A stretch of DNA of 12,610 nt from Cyanobacteria bacterium UBA9971 (lineage in GTDB: Bacteria > Cyanobacteriota > Vampirovibrionia > Gastranaerophilales > UBA9971): NCBI GenBank assembly GCA_003499955.1, contig DNRP01000122.1, positions 6,415 through 19,024 of the forward strand. The letters run 5' to 3'. The notes below the pieces were generated by a model. That model made no database searches. It was given only the letters and a program-made list of their open reading frames with translations, and was not told the DNA's origin. How positions within the stretch are numbered: the stretch's first letter is position 1; each line of letters opens with the position of its first letter. Of this stretch, positions 6,858 through 12,610 are shown piece by piece. The position numbers and the translations under genes are program-made.

Positions 6858-9044
6858 TTAAAATCCTGCATTTCCAACAGTTTTTTGCCCCGGTAAAGGA
6901 GGTTCATCTGTTTTTTTAATTCTAACCTGTGTTATAGGAACAGGAGCAGGACTAAAATCTCTCAATGAAGAGTTATTTGAAGGAACAGGAGGTGAATCAT
7001 CCTGATAAGAATTCACAGGCTGTTGCTTTTGAGTAGAATTAGTTTTTGGCCTTGTTTCTTCAAAATCCAAATTATCAAGATCAACGTTTGATTTATTAAA
7101 TTTGACATTCTGATCTCCCTGCATTGCGCCGGTAGTACCAACAGTTTCTTTCACAATTTCGCCTGTGGAATTATCCTTAATTTTATCAACAAGTATTTCA
7201 GGATACATGAAATCCATCACAGGCTTATCTTTTGTTACTGCTTTCATGTAATTTCGCCAGATAATAGCGGGAATAGTCCCGCCGGTAAGGCTTCCATTAG
7301 TTGTATTATTATCATTTCCGACCCACACACCGGTGACTATATCAGGAGTAAAACCCATAAACCATGCATCTCTATAGCTATCAGTAGTACCTGTTTTGCC
7401 TGCAGAAGGTCGCCCTATCGCGGAAGCCCTGCCTGTACCCTGTTTAATTACTTGCTTAAGCATCTCAACCATATAAGCCACTGTTTTTACGTCAATAATT
7501 CGTTTATAGTTGTTATTTGCCTGATATACAATGTTTCCTGTAATTGTTTCAACTCTTTCCACAGCATACGGTTCAACTTTTACGCCTCCATTGGCGAATA
7601 CACCATAAGCCGTAGCCATATCTATAAGTTTAACCGCGCTTGAGCCTAAAGCAATTGTAGGATCATGAGCTATAGGAGTCGTTATTCCCAATCTGCTCGC
7701 CATTCTTATGACATCTTCCACACCCACATCCTGAATTAACTTTACCGCGATAGAATTTGAAGAATAAGCAAGCGCTTTGTATAAAGGGATTTCTCCTCTA
7801 TATTTGCCGCCATAGTTTGCAGGCGACCAATTTCCTATCTTTATAGGTTTGTCAGGATATTTTGTAAAAGGAGTTAATCCTTTTTCCATTGCAGTTGCGT
7901 ACACAAACACCTTAAACGAAGAACCCGGCTGTCTTACTGCTTGAGAAACCCTATCAAATTGTGTTTCCGAATAGTCTTTTCCTCCAATATACGCTAAAAT
8001 CTGTCCTGATGTTGTATCATAAGAAATTAAAGCTGCCTGATTATAAGGCTTACTTAATCCCCATTCTTTCATGCCGGTTCTTAAGCTTTTTTCAGCTTCT
8101 TTTTGCATATCGTAATTCAGAGTTGTATAGATTTTATAGCCACCCTGAATGATTTCATCTTCCGTCAAGCCCGCTTTTTCTTTTAATTCTCTCATTACAA
8201 AATCATTAAAGTATGGTGCTTTTTTAAGAGCAGTACGCCGGGCTTCTTCGCTGAGCAATACTTTTGCATTATTTGCTTCGCCGGCTTGTTCTGCAGTGAT
8301 AAATCCTTCTTCAACCATTCTTTTTAAGACTTTTGATCTTCTTTTTAAGGCAAGATTCATATTTTGATAGGGCGAATAAACAGAAGGCGCTTGAGGAAGC
8401 CCTGCAATCAGTGAACTTTCAGCAAGATTAAGGTCTTCAACTTTTTTATTAAAATAAATTTCCGCCGCGGCCTCTACTCCATAAGCGCCTTCACCTAAAT
8501 AAACATTATTCAGGTACATTTCAAGTATCTGATCTTTTGGTATAGTTTTTTCCAGCCTGTAAGCGATGATTAATTCTTTAAATTTTCTGTCAAAAGTCTT
8601 TTCCTGAGAAAGAAATAGAATTCTTGCAAGCTGTTGGGTTATTGTGCTTGCCCCCTGAACAATTTTTCTTGCCATAATATTTGACACAGTAGATCTTGCA
8701 AGAGCTACAGGATCAAAACCCCTGTGGCTATAAAAATTCTTATCTTCAATAGCTACGATCGCCTTTTTTAAATTATCGGGCATTTGATCAACAGAAACTT
8801 TTTCAGATTTATACGCCCCAAAAGTCTTTATTACAACGTCATCACTGGAAACTATCTGAGAAGTCAAAGTAGGCTCATATTCCGAAAGCTGCGCAATTGT
8901 CGGCAAACTGTTAAAATAAAGTACTAATGCCATTCCTGCCGCCAAAACAGAAGCGCACAATATTACAAAAAAGTATTGAAAACCCTCTGTTTGTCTTTGT
9001 TTTTTGAATTTTTTTCTATTGTATGAAAAATATGGATCTGACAT
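6858..9044 (-). CDS. mrcA: PBP1A-type bifunctional peptidoglycan synthase
   Basis: Class A penicillin-binding protein that polymerises lipid II into glycan strands and cross-links the peptides, anchored in the inner membrane. A membrane segment spans about residues 22-44. The glycosyltransferase domain (about 65-240) has EDKNFYSHRGFD with catalytic E100, QGASTITQQLAR (130-141), the second acidic residue E157 in KFKELIIAYRLEK, and the LNNVYLGEGAYGVEAAA motif. The transpeptidase domain (about 335-600) has the SxxK serine S375 in QPGSSFK, SSN (428-430) and KTGT (550-553). Residues about 640-728 are low-complexity, rich in Pro, Gln, Asn and Ser. At 728 residues it is somewhat shorter than E. coli PBP1a. 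Only a weak purine run (GAAAGAAAGA) precedes the ATG. It leads a likely operon with the flavoprotein gene. The mrcA symbol is given at family level. Confidence 0.96.
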   Translation of the reverse strand: MSDPYFSYNRKKFKKQRQTEGFQYFFVILCASVLAAGMALVLYFNSLPTIAQLSEYEPTLTSQIVSSDDVVIKTFGAYKSEKVSVDQMPDNLKKAIVAIEDKNFYSHRGFDPVALARSTVSNIMARKIVQGASTITQQLARILFLSQEKTFDRKFKELIIAYRLEKTIPKDQILEMYLNNVYLGEGAYGVEAAAEIYFNKKVEDLNLAESSLIAGLPQAPSVYSPYQNMNLALKRRSKVLKRMVEEGFITAEQAGEANNAKVLLSEEARRTALKKAPYFNDFVMRELKEKAGLTEDEIIQGGYKIYTTLNYDMQKEAEKSLRTGMKEWGLSKPYNQAALISYDTTSGQILAYIGGKDYSETQFDRVSQAVRQPGSSFKVFVYATAMEKGLTPFTKYPDKPIKIGNWSPANYGGKYRGEIPLYKALAYSSNSIAVKLIQDVGVEDVIRMASRLGITTPIAHDPTIALGSSAVKLIDMATAYGVFANGGVKVEPYAVERVETITGNIVYQANNNYKRIIDVKTVAYMVEMLKQVIKQGTGRASAIGRPSAGKTGTTDSYRDAWFMGFTPDIVTGVWVGNDNNTTNGSLTGGTIPAIIWRNYMKAVTKDKPVMDFMYPEILVDKIKDNSTGEIVKETVGTTGAMQGDQNVKFNKSNVDLDNLDFEETRPKTNSTQKQQPVNSYQDDSPPVPSNNSSLRDFSPAPVPITQVRIKKTDEPPLPGQKTVGNAGF

Positions 9045-9094
9045 TACAAAATCTTTCTTTCAATTCTTATCCCACACTAGTATTTCTCATTTAA

Positions 9095-9124
9095 ATTATA
9101 TTACTTAAAAGAAAAAAAGGGCAA
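9095..9124 (-). promoter_or_regulatory. Promoter for the PBP-flavoprotein operon
   Basis: On the minus strand TTGCCC (9124-9119, 4 of 6 matches to TTGACA) is 18 bp from a perfect TATAAT (9100-9095). It would give a leader of about 40 nt before the PBP start at 9044. The -35 overlaps AGGGCAAA (9118-9125), which has an inverted copy, TTTGCCCT, at 9175-9182. This may be an operator pair in the divergent region, or chance in AT-rich DNA. Confidence 0.5.
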
Positions 9125-9257
9125 AAAGTTAATATAAATACCAGATACAAAAATACTCCATAATAATGATTCAATTTGCCCTACAATCAACTATAGTATT
9201 CCTGTGTTTATTATTTAGATTTACTAATCAAATTATTTTAAGAAAAATCAAAACTGG

Positions 9258-9306
9258 GGCAATACAAACCATATTAGTCGGGAGTGAGAAGTTTTGGCAA
9301 TACAAA
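9258..9306 (+). promoter_or_regulatory. Direct repeat spanning the methyltransferase start
   Basis: The 11-bp sequence GGCAATACAAA occurs at 9258-9268 and again at 9296-9306, where it covers the end of the TTG start codon and the next codons. The copies are 38 bp apart start to start. Between them lies GGAG (9281-9284), nine bases before TTG, the evident ribosome binding site. A duplicated motif over a start site could be an operator for self-regulation. No promoter to match was convincing. Confidence 0.4.
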
Positions 9307-10160
9307 GAAATAAAAAGTCCGCAGTGGACTTAACGGTTATTAGCGGGAATACGGTTAAAAAAACCAAGTCTTACAATGATATTGACTTAAACAATTGGCG
9401 AGCTTATGACCATGTGGAAACAGGCACACTCTGGATGTTTCCCTCAAGAGCAAAAGGAAATGGTCATAAATTCAACTATCACGGAAATTATATCCCTCAA
9501 ATAGCTGAACAGCTTTACAACAGATACACAAAACCTGATGATGTTGTTCTTGACTTGTTTTTAGGATCTGGAACTTCTGCAATAGAAGCTATAAATATGG
9601 GGAGAAGATGTATCGGCGTAGAATTAAAACCCGAGCTAGCTTCACAGGTTGAAGAAGTTATTAAAAATCACGGCGGAAAAAATCTTGTAGAAGTTATAAG
9701 TGCTGATAGCACTTCTCTGGAAGCTAAACAAGGTATAGAAAATGCTCTTTATTCTTTCGGAAGAGAAAAAGCGCAATTTTTAGTGCTTCATCCTCCATAT
9801 GCTGATATTATAAAATTTAGTGATAAAGCGGAAGACCTTTCAAATTGCGAAACGACGGAAGAGTTTCTTGAAATGTTTAAAGGTGTGGCTAAAAACGGGT
9901 ATGACTGCCTTGAGAGCGGAAGATACGCGGCTTTAATCATAGGCGATAAATATTCAAAAGGTGAATTAATACCGTTAGGTTTTCTTTGTATGCAAAAAAT
10001 GAACGAACTGGGCTTTAAAACAAAGTCTGTTATCGTTAAAAACATAGAAGGAAATGAAATGGGCAAGGGAAGAACAGGCAATCTCTGGAGATACAGAGCT
10101 TTAGCCGGCGGCTTTAATATCTTTAAACACGAATACATTATGATTTTTCAAAAAAAATAA
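9294..10160 (+). CDS. Solitary DNA methyltransferase (N4/N6-type)
   Basis: AdoMet-dependent enzyme predicted to methylate an exocyclic amine of adenine or cytosine in DNA. HGNYIPQIAEQLYNRYT (63-79) matches motif X. DVVLDLFLGSGTSAIEAI (83-100) is AdoMet motif I, and RRCIGVEL (104-111) is motif II. The catalytic motif IV reads HPPY (166-169) instead of the usual D/N/S-PPY. The order X-I-IV is the gamma-like arrangement, not the beta order. The conserved C-terminal part (about 175-288) includes LIIGDKYSKGELIPLGF and NLWRYRALAGGFNIFKHEY. At 288 residues it is a single compact domain. The start is TTG with GGAG nine bases upstream. The first ATG is at codon 48, inside conserved sequence, so TTG is preferred. 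No restriction enzyme is adjacent, so it looks solitary, with recognition site unknown. An RNA substrate cannot be excluded. Confidence 0.9.
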   Translation: MAIQRNKKSAVDLTVISGNTVKKTKSYNDIDLNNWRAYDHVETGTLWMFPSRAKGNGHKFNYHGNYIPQIAEQLYNRYTKPDDVVLDLFLGSGTSAIEAINMGRRCIGVELKPELASQVEEVIKNHGGKNLVEVISADSTSLEAKQGIENALYSFGREKAQFLVLHPPYADIIKFSDKAEDLSNCETTEEFLEMFKGVAKNGYDCLESGRYAALIIGDKYSKGELIPLGFLCMQKMNELGFKTKSVIVKNIEGNEMGKGRTGNLWRYRALAGGFNIFKHEYIMIFQKK

Positions 10161-10180
10161 AAGGGCGTAAGCCCTTTTTT
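10159..10180. terminator. Strong bidirectional rho-independent terminator
   Basis: AAAAGGGC (10159-10166) pairs with GCCCTTTT (10171-10178) around a GTAA loop, followed by a T run on the plus strand and, read from the other side, by a T run on the minus strand. It starts inside the methyltransferase stop codon and lies 17 bp beyond the end of the convergent 108-residue gene, so it can serve both. Confidence 0.9.
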
Positions 10181-10196
10181 AATTAAATTAATAAAA

Positions 10197-10523
10197 TTAA
10201 ATCCTATAATCAATACTTTTTGCAGGTATTAAATTTTCCCAATCATTAAGATTATGGAATTCAATTGTTCCTTTTTCCGGCAATTTTTGTATAAATGCTA
10301 ATGCGGCTTCCCTTGGATCTTTCCCTTCTCCTGTCGCATAAAGACGTTCTAAATGGTTTTTGCTTATTTTATTTGCAATAGAAGCAGTAAACTCTGAACC
10401 AAGCTTTTTATCAACAAACGCTGCGACATATTCTCCGTTAGGCAGCCTGGAACTTACTATTCTTACATCATTTCGGGTTAGAATTTGAGCAAAACGTTTA
10501 AGTTTGGGTTGATTTATTTGCAT
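10197..10523 (-). CDS. Uncharacterised 108-residue protein
   Basis: I do not recognise this family. It is likely a real gene. AGGAAGG (minus strand, + coordinates about 10529-10535) stands a few bases before the ATG as a good ribosome binding site, the reading frame is normally composed, and it ends 17 bp from a shared strong terminator. The protein is soluble and slightly basic, with no signal peptide or membrane segment. Residues 1-48 hold a basic start (PKLKRFAQILTRNDVRIV) and alternating hydrophobic residues that suggest beta strands. Residues 50-82 (ISKNHLERLY, DPREAALAFIQKL) look helical. It is monocistronic between the convergent methyltransferase and the divergent lpt operon. Neither neighbour says much about its job. 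There is no toxin, antitoxin or helix-turn-helix motif that I can name. Confidence 0.8.
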   Translation of the reverse strand: MQINQPKLKRFAQILTRNDVRIVSSRLPNGEYVAAFVDKKLGSEFTASIANKISKNHLERLYATGEGKDPREAALAFIQKLPEKGTIEFHNLNDWENLIPAKSIDYRI

Positions 10524-10639
10524 TTTTACCTTCCTTTTTTAATTGTTTAACATAATTTTTAAATGTCTCTCAAAATAAAAATTTGCTGTCCAATTTACTG
10601 AAAAATTTTTAAACACAGCCGCATGCATTACTGTAGCAA

Positions 10640-10659
10640 GGTTTTTAACGACAAAAACC
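10640..10659. other. Hairpin in divergent intergenic region
   Basis: GGTTTTT (10640-10646) pairs perfectly with AAAAACC (10653-10659) around AACGAC. It lies between the 108-residue gene and lptC. No T run follows on either strand, so it is not an obvious terminator. It may be an operator or leader structure. TTTAACATTTTGTAACATT just after it (10663-10681) contains TAACATTYTG-like half-repeats. The rest of 10524-10766 is AT-rich, with no ORF that I can support. Confidence 0.35.
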
Positions 10660-10700
10660 CGATTTAACATTTTGTAACATTCTAAAAATTACTACCAAAT

Positions 10701-10728
10701 TTGTCTGGTTGTTGCTAAAATTTATTCT
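10701..10728 (+). promoter_or_regulatory. Candidate promoter for the lpt genes
   Basis: TTGTCT (10701-10706) is 16 bp from TATTCT (10723-10728), each with four matches to the sigma70 consensus. It would give a short leader of about 30 nt before lptC. The match is modest in a very AT-rich stretch. Confidence 0.3.
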
Positions 10729-10766
10729 AAATAGAAGAAAATTTAACTTTTGAAAGCTCTATAAAA

Positions 10767-11330
10767 ATGTCTAAAAAAACTTTAACATCTATAATTATTT
10801 TGTGTGTTTTAACAGTTTTAAGCGTATGGGTGTTTTTCTCTGATTCAGGAGAAAAAGTCAAACCAAATCCCGAAACTCCTTCGGCAACAAAAAATGTTGA
10901 CAACGAACAAGTCAAAATAATAGATATAATTATCACAGAAACTACTGAAGGGGAAAAATTCTGGGAAGTGGTAGCCTCAAGCGCAAATTACGATAAAGGA
11001 GTGGATATAGCCACTTTACAAAACGTAAGAGGCAATTTTTACAAAAATAATGTTGTAGTTCTAAGCGTTGAAGCTCCTCTCGCTATTTATAACAGCGCAA
11101 AAAAAGAAGTTATTTTAAAAAATGGAGCAAAAGCTGCAAATAATAAAAATGTACTTATAACCGCCAAAGAAATTTGCTGGGCGGGAAAAACCGATATGAT
11201 AACAGCAAAAGGAAACGTTAAGATAACTCAGGATGACAAAATGCTTACTACAAGCGACAAATCAATATTTAATTCCGATTTTACCAATCTGAAACTTAGC
11301 GGAAATTCAAACAGCTATGTGTATAGATAA
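10767..11330 (+). CDS. lptC: LptC, lipopolysaccharide export periplasmic protein
   Basis: Bitopic inner-membrane protein that receives lipopolysaccharide from the LptB2FG transporter and hands it to LptA. Residues 6-24 form one hydrophobic segment, followed by a short Pro/Asn/Lys linker and a periplasmic beta-jellyroll. The family pattern is clear: FWEVVASSANYDKG (65-78), the NVRGNFYKNN turn (86-95), PLAIYNSAKKEVILKNG (104-120), ITAKEICWAGKTDMITAKGN (131-150) and a final LKLSGN (176-181). The 187-residue length is normal. lptA and lptB follow in the same direction, which supports the call. Only a weak purine run (GAAAG) precedes the ATG. The lptC-lptA gap of about 100 bp contains a type B palindromic repeat. 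Confidence 0.87.
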   Translation: MSKKTLTSIIILCVLTVLSVWVFFSDSGEKVKPNPETPSATKNVDNEQVKIIDIIITETTEGEKFWEVVASSANYDKGVDIATLQNVRGNFYKNNVVVLSVEAPLAIYNSAKKEVILKNGAKAANNKNVLITAKEICWAGKTDMITAKGNVKITQDDKMLTTSDKSIFNSDFTNLKLSGNSNSYVYR

Positions 11331-11360
11331 AAATTATTTTATGTTACTTTATAAGGTATG

Positions 11361-11400
11361 AGATTGCCACGTCGGCTTTTCAAGCAGCTTCGCAATGACA
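11361..11400 (+). repeat. Type B palindromic repeat between lptC and lptA
   Basis: It starts AGATTGCCACGTCGGC and ends GCTTCGCAATGACA, 40 nt in all. ATTGC pairs with GCAAT at the ends, and GCTT/AAGC forms an inner stem around TTC. It lies 30 bp after the lptC stop and 31 bp before the lptA start, so it would be part of the operon mRNA. Its ends closely match the copy inside the flavoprotein gene at 6101-6141. Confidence 0.75.
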
Positions 11401-11431
11401 CCTTACGATAATTGAGGAAGATTTAAACAGA

Positions 11432-12427
11432 ATGAAAAAGCAAACAATAATAAAAACATTAATTACTACAGGGATAATTTCTCTTACTTGCTTGTCGGCG
11501 CTGACTTATGCGGAAAATATTAATATTCAGGCTGACAGGCAGACTTTTGACGGAAAAACAACAACTTTTGAAGGCAATGTGGATGTAGATTATCAGAACA
11601 TAAACGTAAAAAGCCCTAAAGTTATTGTAAAAAGTGATGCTACAGGCAAAACAGAAACAGCAACTTTTTTAAACGGGGCGCATGCCGTTAAAACAGACGG
11701 CTATTCCCAAAGCGAAGTAAAAGCTAACATAATAAATTTATCTTTATTAAAAAACAGAATTAAAGCGGAGGGTAATGCAGAATCCTCTGTTTTTGAAAAT
11801 AAAAAACCTATTGTCCATATAACAGCTGACACTCAAGAATTTGACATAGCCAAAAATATTATAGTAGCTACTAATAACGTAAAAATAAATTATCAGGAAA
11901 TAAATACAATTTCTAATAAAGCCCGAATAAGCATAGATGCTAACGGCAATCTTAAAAAAGTTGAACTTCTTGGTAATGCAACAGTTAATCAGGAAAAAAG
12001 CATAATAAATGCCAATGATGTTCTTTATAATCCTGTTACAAACGAAATGGTAGCTTACGGAAACGTAAGATCTAAATCTATGCTTGATGACGGAACACCT
12101 GTTGATATACAATCAGAATTTCAACAATATGACAAAAACACACAAACACTTATTACAAGCGGGCATGTAAAAATAAATTATAAAGGATATATTGCAACGG
12201 GACCTAAAGCTATTTTTGTTCCCGATACGGATGCAGCAAAGAAAAATAAATCAAGCAAACCTAATAAGATTATTTTTACGGGAAGATCCAAAATTATTGA
12301 AGGTGAAAGACATGTTGAAGCCGATAGAATAGAAATAACAGTAAATCCCAAAAATTTTACGGCTGAAGGCAATGTAAAAACAAGATTCACACAGGTCAAA
12401 AGCTTAAAAGACATGAAAAAAGGTTAG
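11432..12427 (+). CDS. lptA: LptA-like periplasmic LPS bridge, three OstA units
   Basis: Periplasmic beta-jellyroll protein expected to bridge LptC to the outer-membrane LptD. Residues 1-27 are a signal peptide with probable cleavage after LTYA. The mature part has three related units: about 29-116 (NINIQADRQTFDG ... AEGNAES), 127-213 (VHITADTQEFDIA ... VAYGNVRS) and 222-317 (VDIQSEFQQYDKN ... TAEGNVKTR). Each has an xIxAD-x-QxFD start, a GNV-x-V-x-Y strand and an AEGNV-like end. At 331 residues it is nearly twice E. coli LptA, which has one such domain. A Lys/Ser-rich insert (267-279) interrupts unit three. The position between lptC and lptB supports the call. AGGAAG at 11415-11420 is the ribosome binding site. 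The last two bases of the TAG stop are the first bases of a palindromic repeat. Confidence 0.87.
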   Translation: MKKQTIIKTLITTGIISLTCLSALTYAENINIQADRQTFDGKTTTFEGNVDVDYQNINVKSPKVIVKSDATGKTETATFLNGAHAVKTDGYSQSEVKANIINLSLLKNRIKAEGNAESSVFENKKPIVHITADTQEFDIAKNIIVATNNVKINYQEINTISNKARISIDANGNLKKVELLGNATVNQEKSIINANDVLYNPVTNEMVAYGNVRSKSMLDDGTPVDIQSEFQQYDKNTQTLITSGHVKINYKGYIATGPKAIFVPDTDAAKKNKSSKPNKIIFTGRSKIIEGERHVEADRIEITVNPKNFTAEGNVKTRFTQVKSLKDMKKG

Positions 12428-12504
12428 ATTGCCACGTAGGGGCTAAAGTTGCCCCCTCCTTTTTTGATTAAATATCAAAAAAGCGGGTACCCTTCCCAAT
12501 GACA
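12426..12504 (+). repeat. Expanded type B palindromic repeat between lptA and lptB
   Basis: It starts AGATTGCCACGTAG, overlapping the lptA stop codon, and ends CCCAATGACA, as do the other type B copies, but it is about twice their length. The interior holds three small palindromes: GGGGC/GCCCC (12439-12443 with 12451-12455), TTTTTTGAT/ATCAAAAAA around TAAAT (12460-12482), and GGGTACCC (12485-12492). The doubling may reflect a second palindrome inserted into a type B copy. Confidence 0.6.
12439..12465 (+). terminator. Terminator-like hairpin between lptA and lptB
   Basis: GGGGC (12439-12443) pairs with GCCCC (12451-12455) around TAAAGTT. After CTCC comes a run of six T (12460-12465). The stem is short, so termination is likely partial, but it lies inside what should be one operon and belongs to the repeat. 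It could lower lptB expression relative to lptA. Confidence 0.4.
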
Positions 12505-12533
12505 AACTACAATAAAAGAAAAACGAGTGAAAT

Positions 12534-12610
12534 ATGCCAATAATTGCACAAGGACTTAAAAAAATATATAACGACAGAACTGTCGTAAACGAAGTTTCTT
12601 TTGAAGTAAA
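12534..12610 (+). CDS. lptB: LptB, LPS-export ABC ATPase (N-terminus only)
   Basis: An ATG at 12534 opens a frame that runs off the right edge after 25 codons, reading MPIIAQGLKKIYNDRTVVNE and then VSFEV. This is the first strand pair of an ABC ATPase and resembles the start of LptB (A-x-x-L-x-K-x-Y-x-x-R-x-V-V-x-x-V-S). Walker A would follow just beyond the edge. Position after lptC-lptA makes LptB, the motor of the LptB2FG transporter, the best call. The purines GAGTGA at 12525-12530 are a weak ribosome binding site close to the start. Confidence 0.75.
   Translation, partial: MPIIAQGLKKIYNDRTVVNEVSFEV

Noticed and set aside
9788..10138. 116-codon minus-strand frame
   Set aside because: Antisense to the conserved C-terminal half of the methyltransferase.
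9294..10523. Restriction-modification or toxin-antitoxin pair of the methyltransferase and the 108-residue gene
   Set aside because: The genes are convergent with a strong terminator between them, and the small protein has no nuclease, toxin or DNA-binding motif.

Overview
The window comes from an AT-rich bacterial chromosome with a Gram-negative (outer-membrane) cell plan. The envelope inference rests on an lptC-lptA-lptB lipopolysaccharide-export run at the right edge and a class A penicillin-binding protein. Iron-sulfur assembly is of the NifU/NifS type, with no nitrogenase genes in view. AT-rich coding, Nif-type Fe-S assembly and many short palindromic intergenic repeats would fit a Melainabacteria/Gastranaerophilales-like or Elusimicrobia-like lineage, but that placement is an inference. 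No rRNA, tRNA, CRISPR array, transposase or phage gene is visible. Almost all the genes are core housekeeping genes.

Layout: (1) 12-1576, + strand: ndk and tgt, 2 bp apart. (2) 1577-3859, + strand: a consensus-like promoter, a long leader holding a composite palindromic repeat, then nifU-nifS. (3) 3944-5329, + strand: pgi. (4) 5330-5522: a convergent intergenic region packed with hairpins. (5) 9044 down to 5523, - strand: a PBP1A-type peptidoglycan synthase followed by a flavoprotein of the HI0933/YhiN family, separated by a 35-nt palindromic repeat. (6) 9294-10160, + strand: a solitary DNA methyltransferase with a TTG start, divergent from the PBP gene. It ends at a strong terminator shared with (7) 10523 down to 10197, - strand, a 108-aa protein I do not recognise. 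(8) 10767 to the right edge, + strand: lptC, lptA (three OstA-like units) and the first 25 codons of lptB, with palindromic repeats in both gaps.

The most notable feature is a set of short palindromic repeats. Type A looks like TGTCATCCTGAG...AGGATCTG and type B like TGTCATTGCGA...GTGGCAATCT. Read in one orientation they share the ends AGAT...ATGACA. They occur in the nifU leader, between the PBP and flavoprotein genes (where one supplies the apparent ribosome binding site), in both lpt gaps (one copy forms the end of the lptA stop codon), and once inside the flavoprotein gene. There it is translated in frame as about 14 extra residues. That in-gene copy resembles what is known for Rickettsia palindromic elements and is the best lead in the window.
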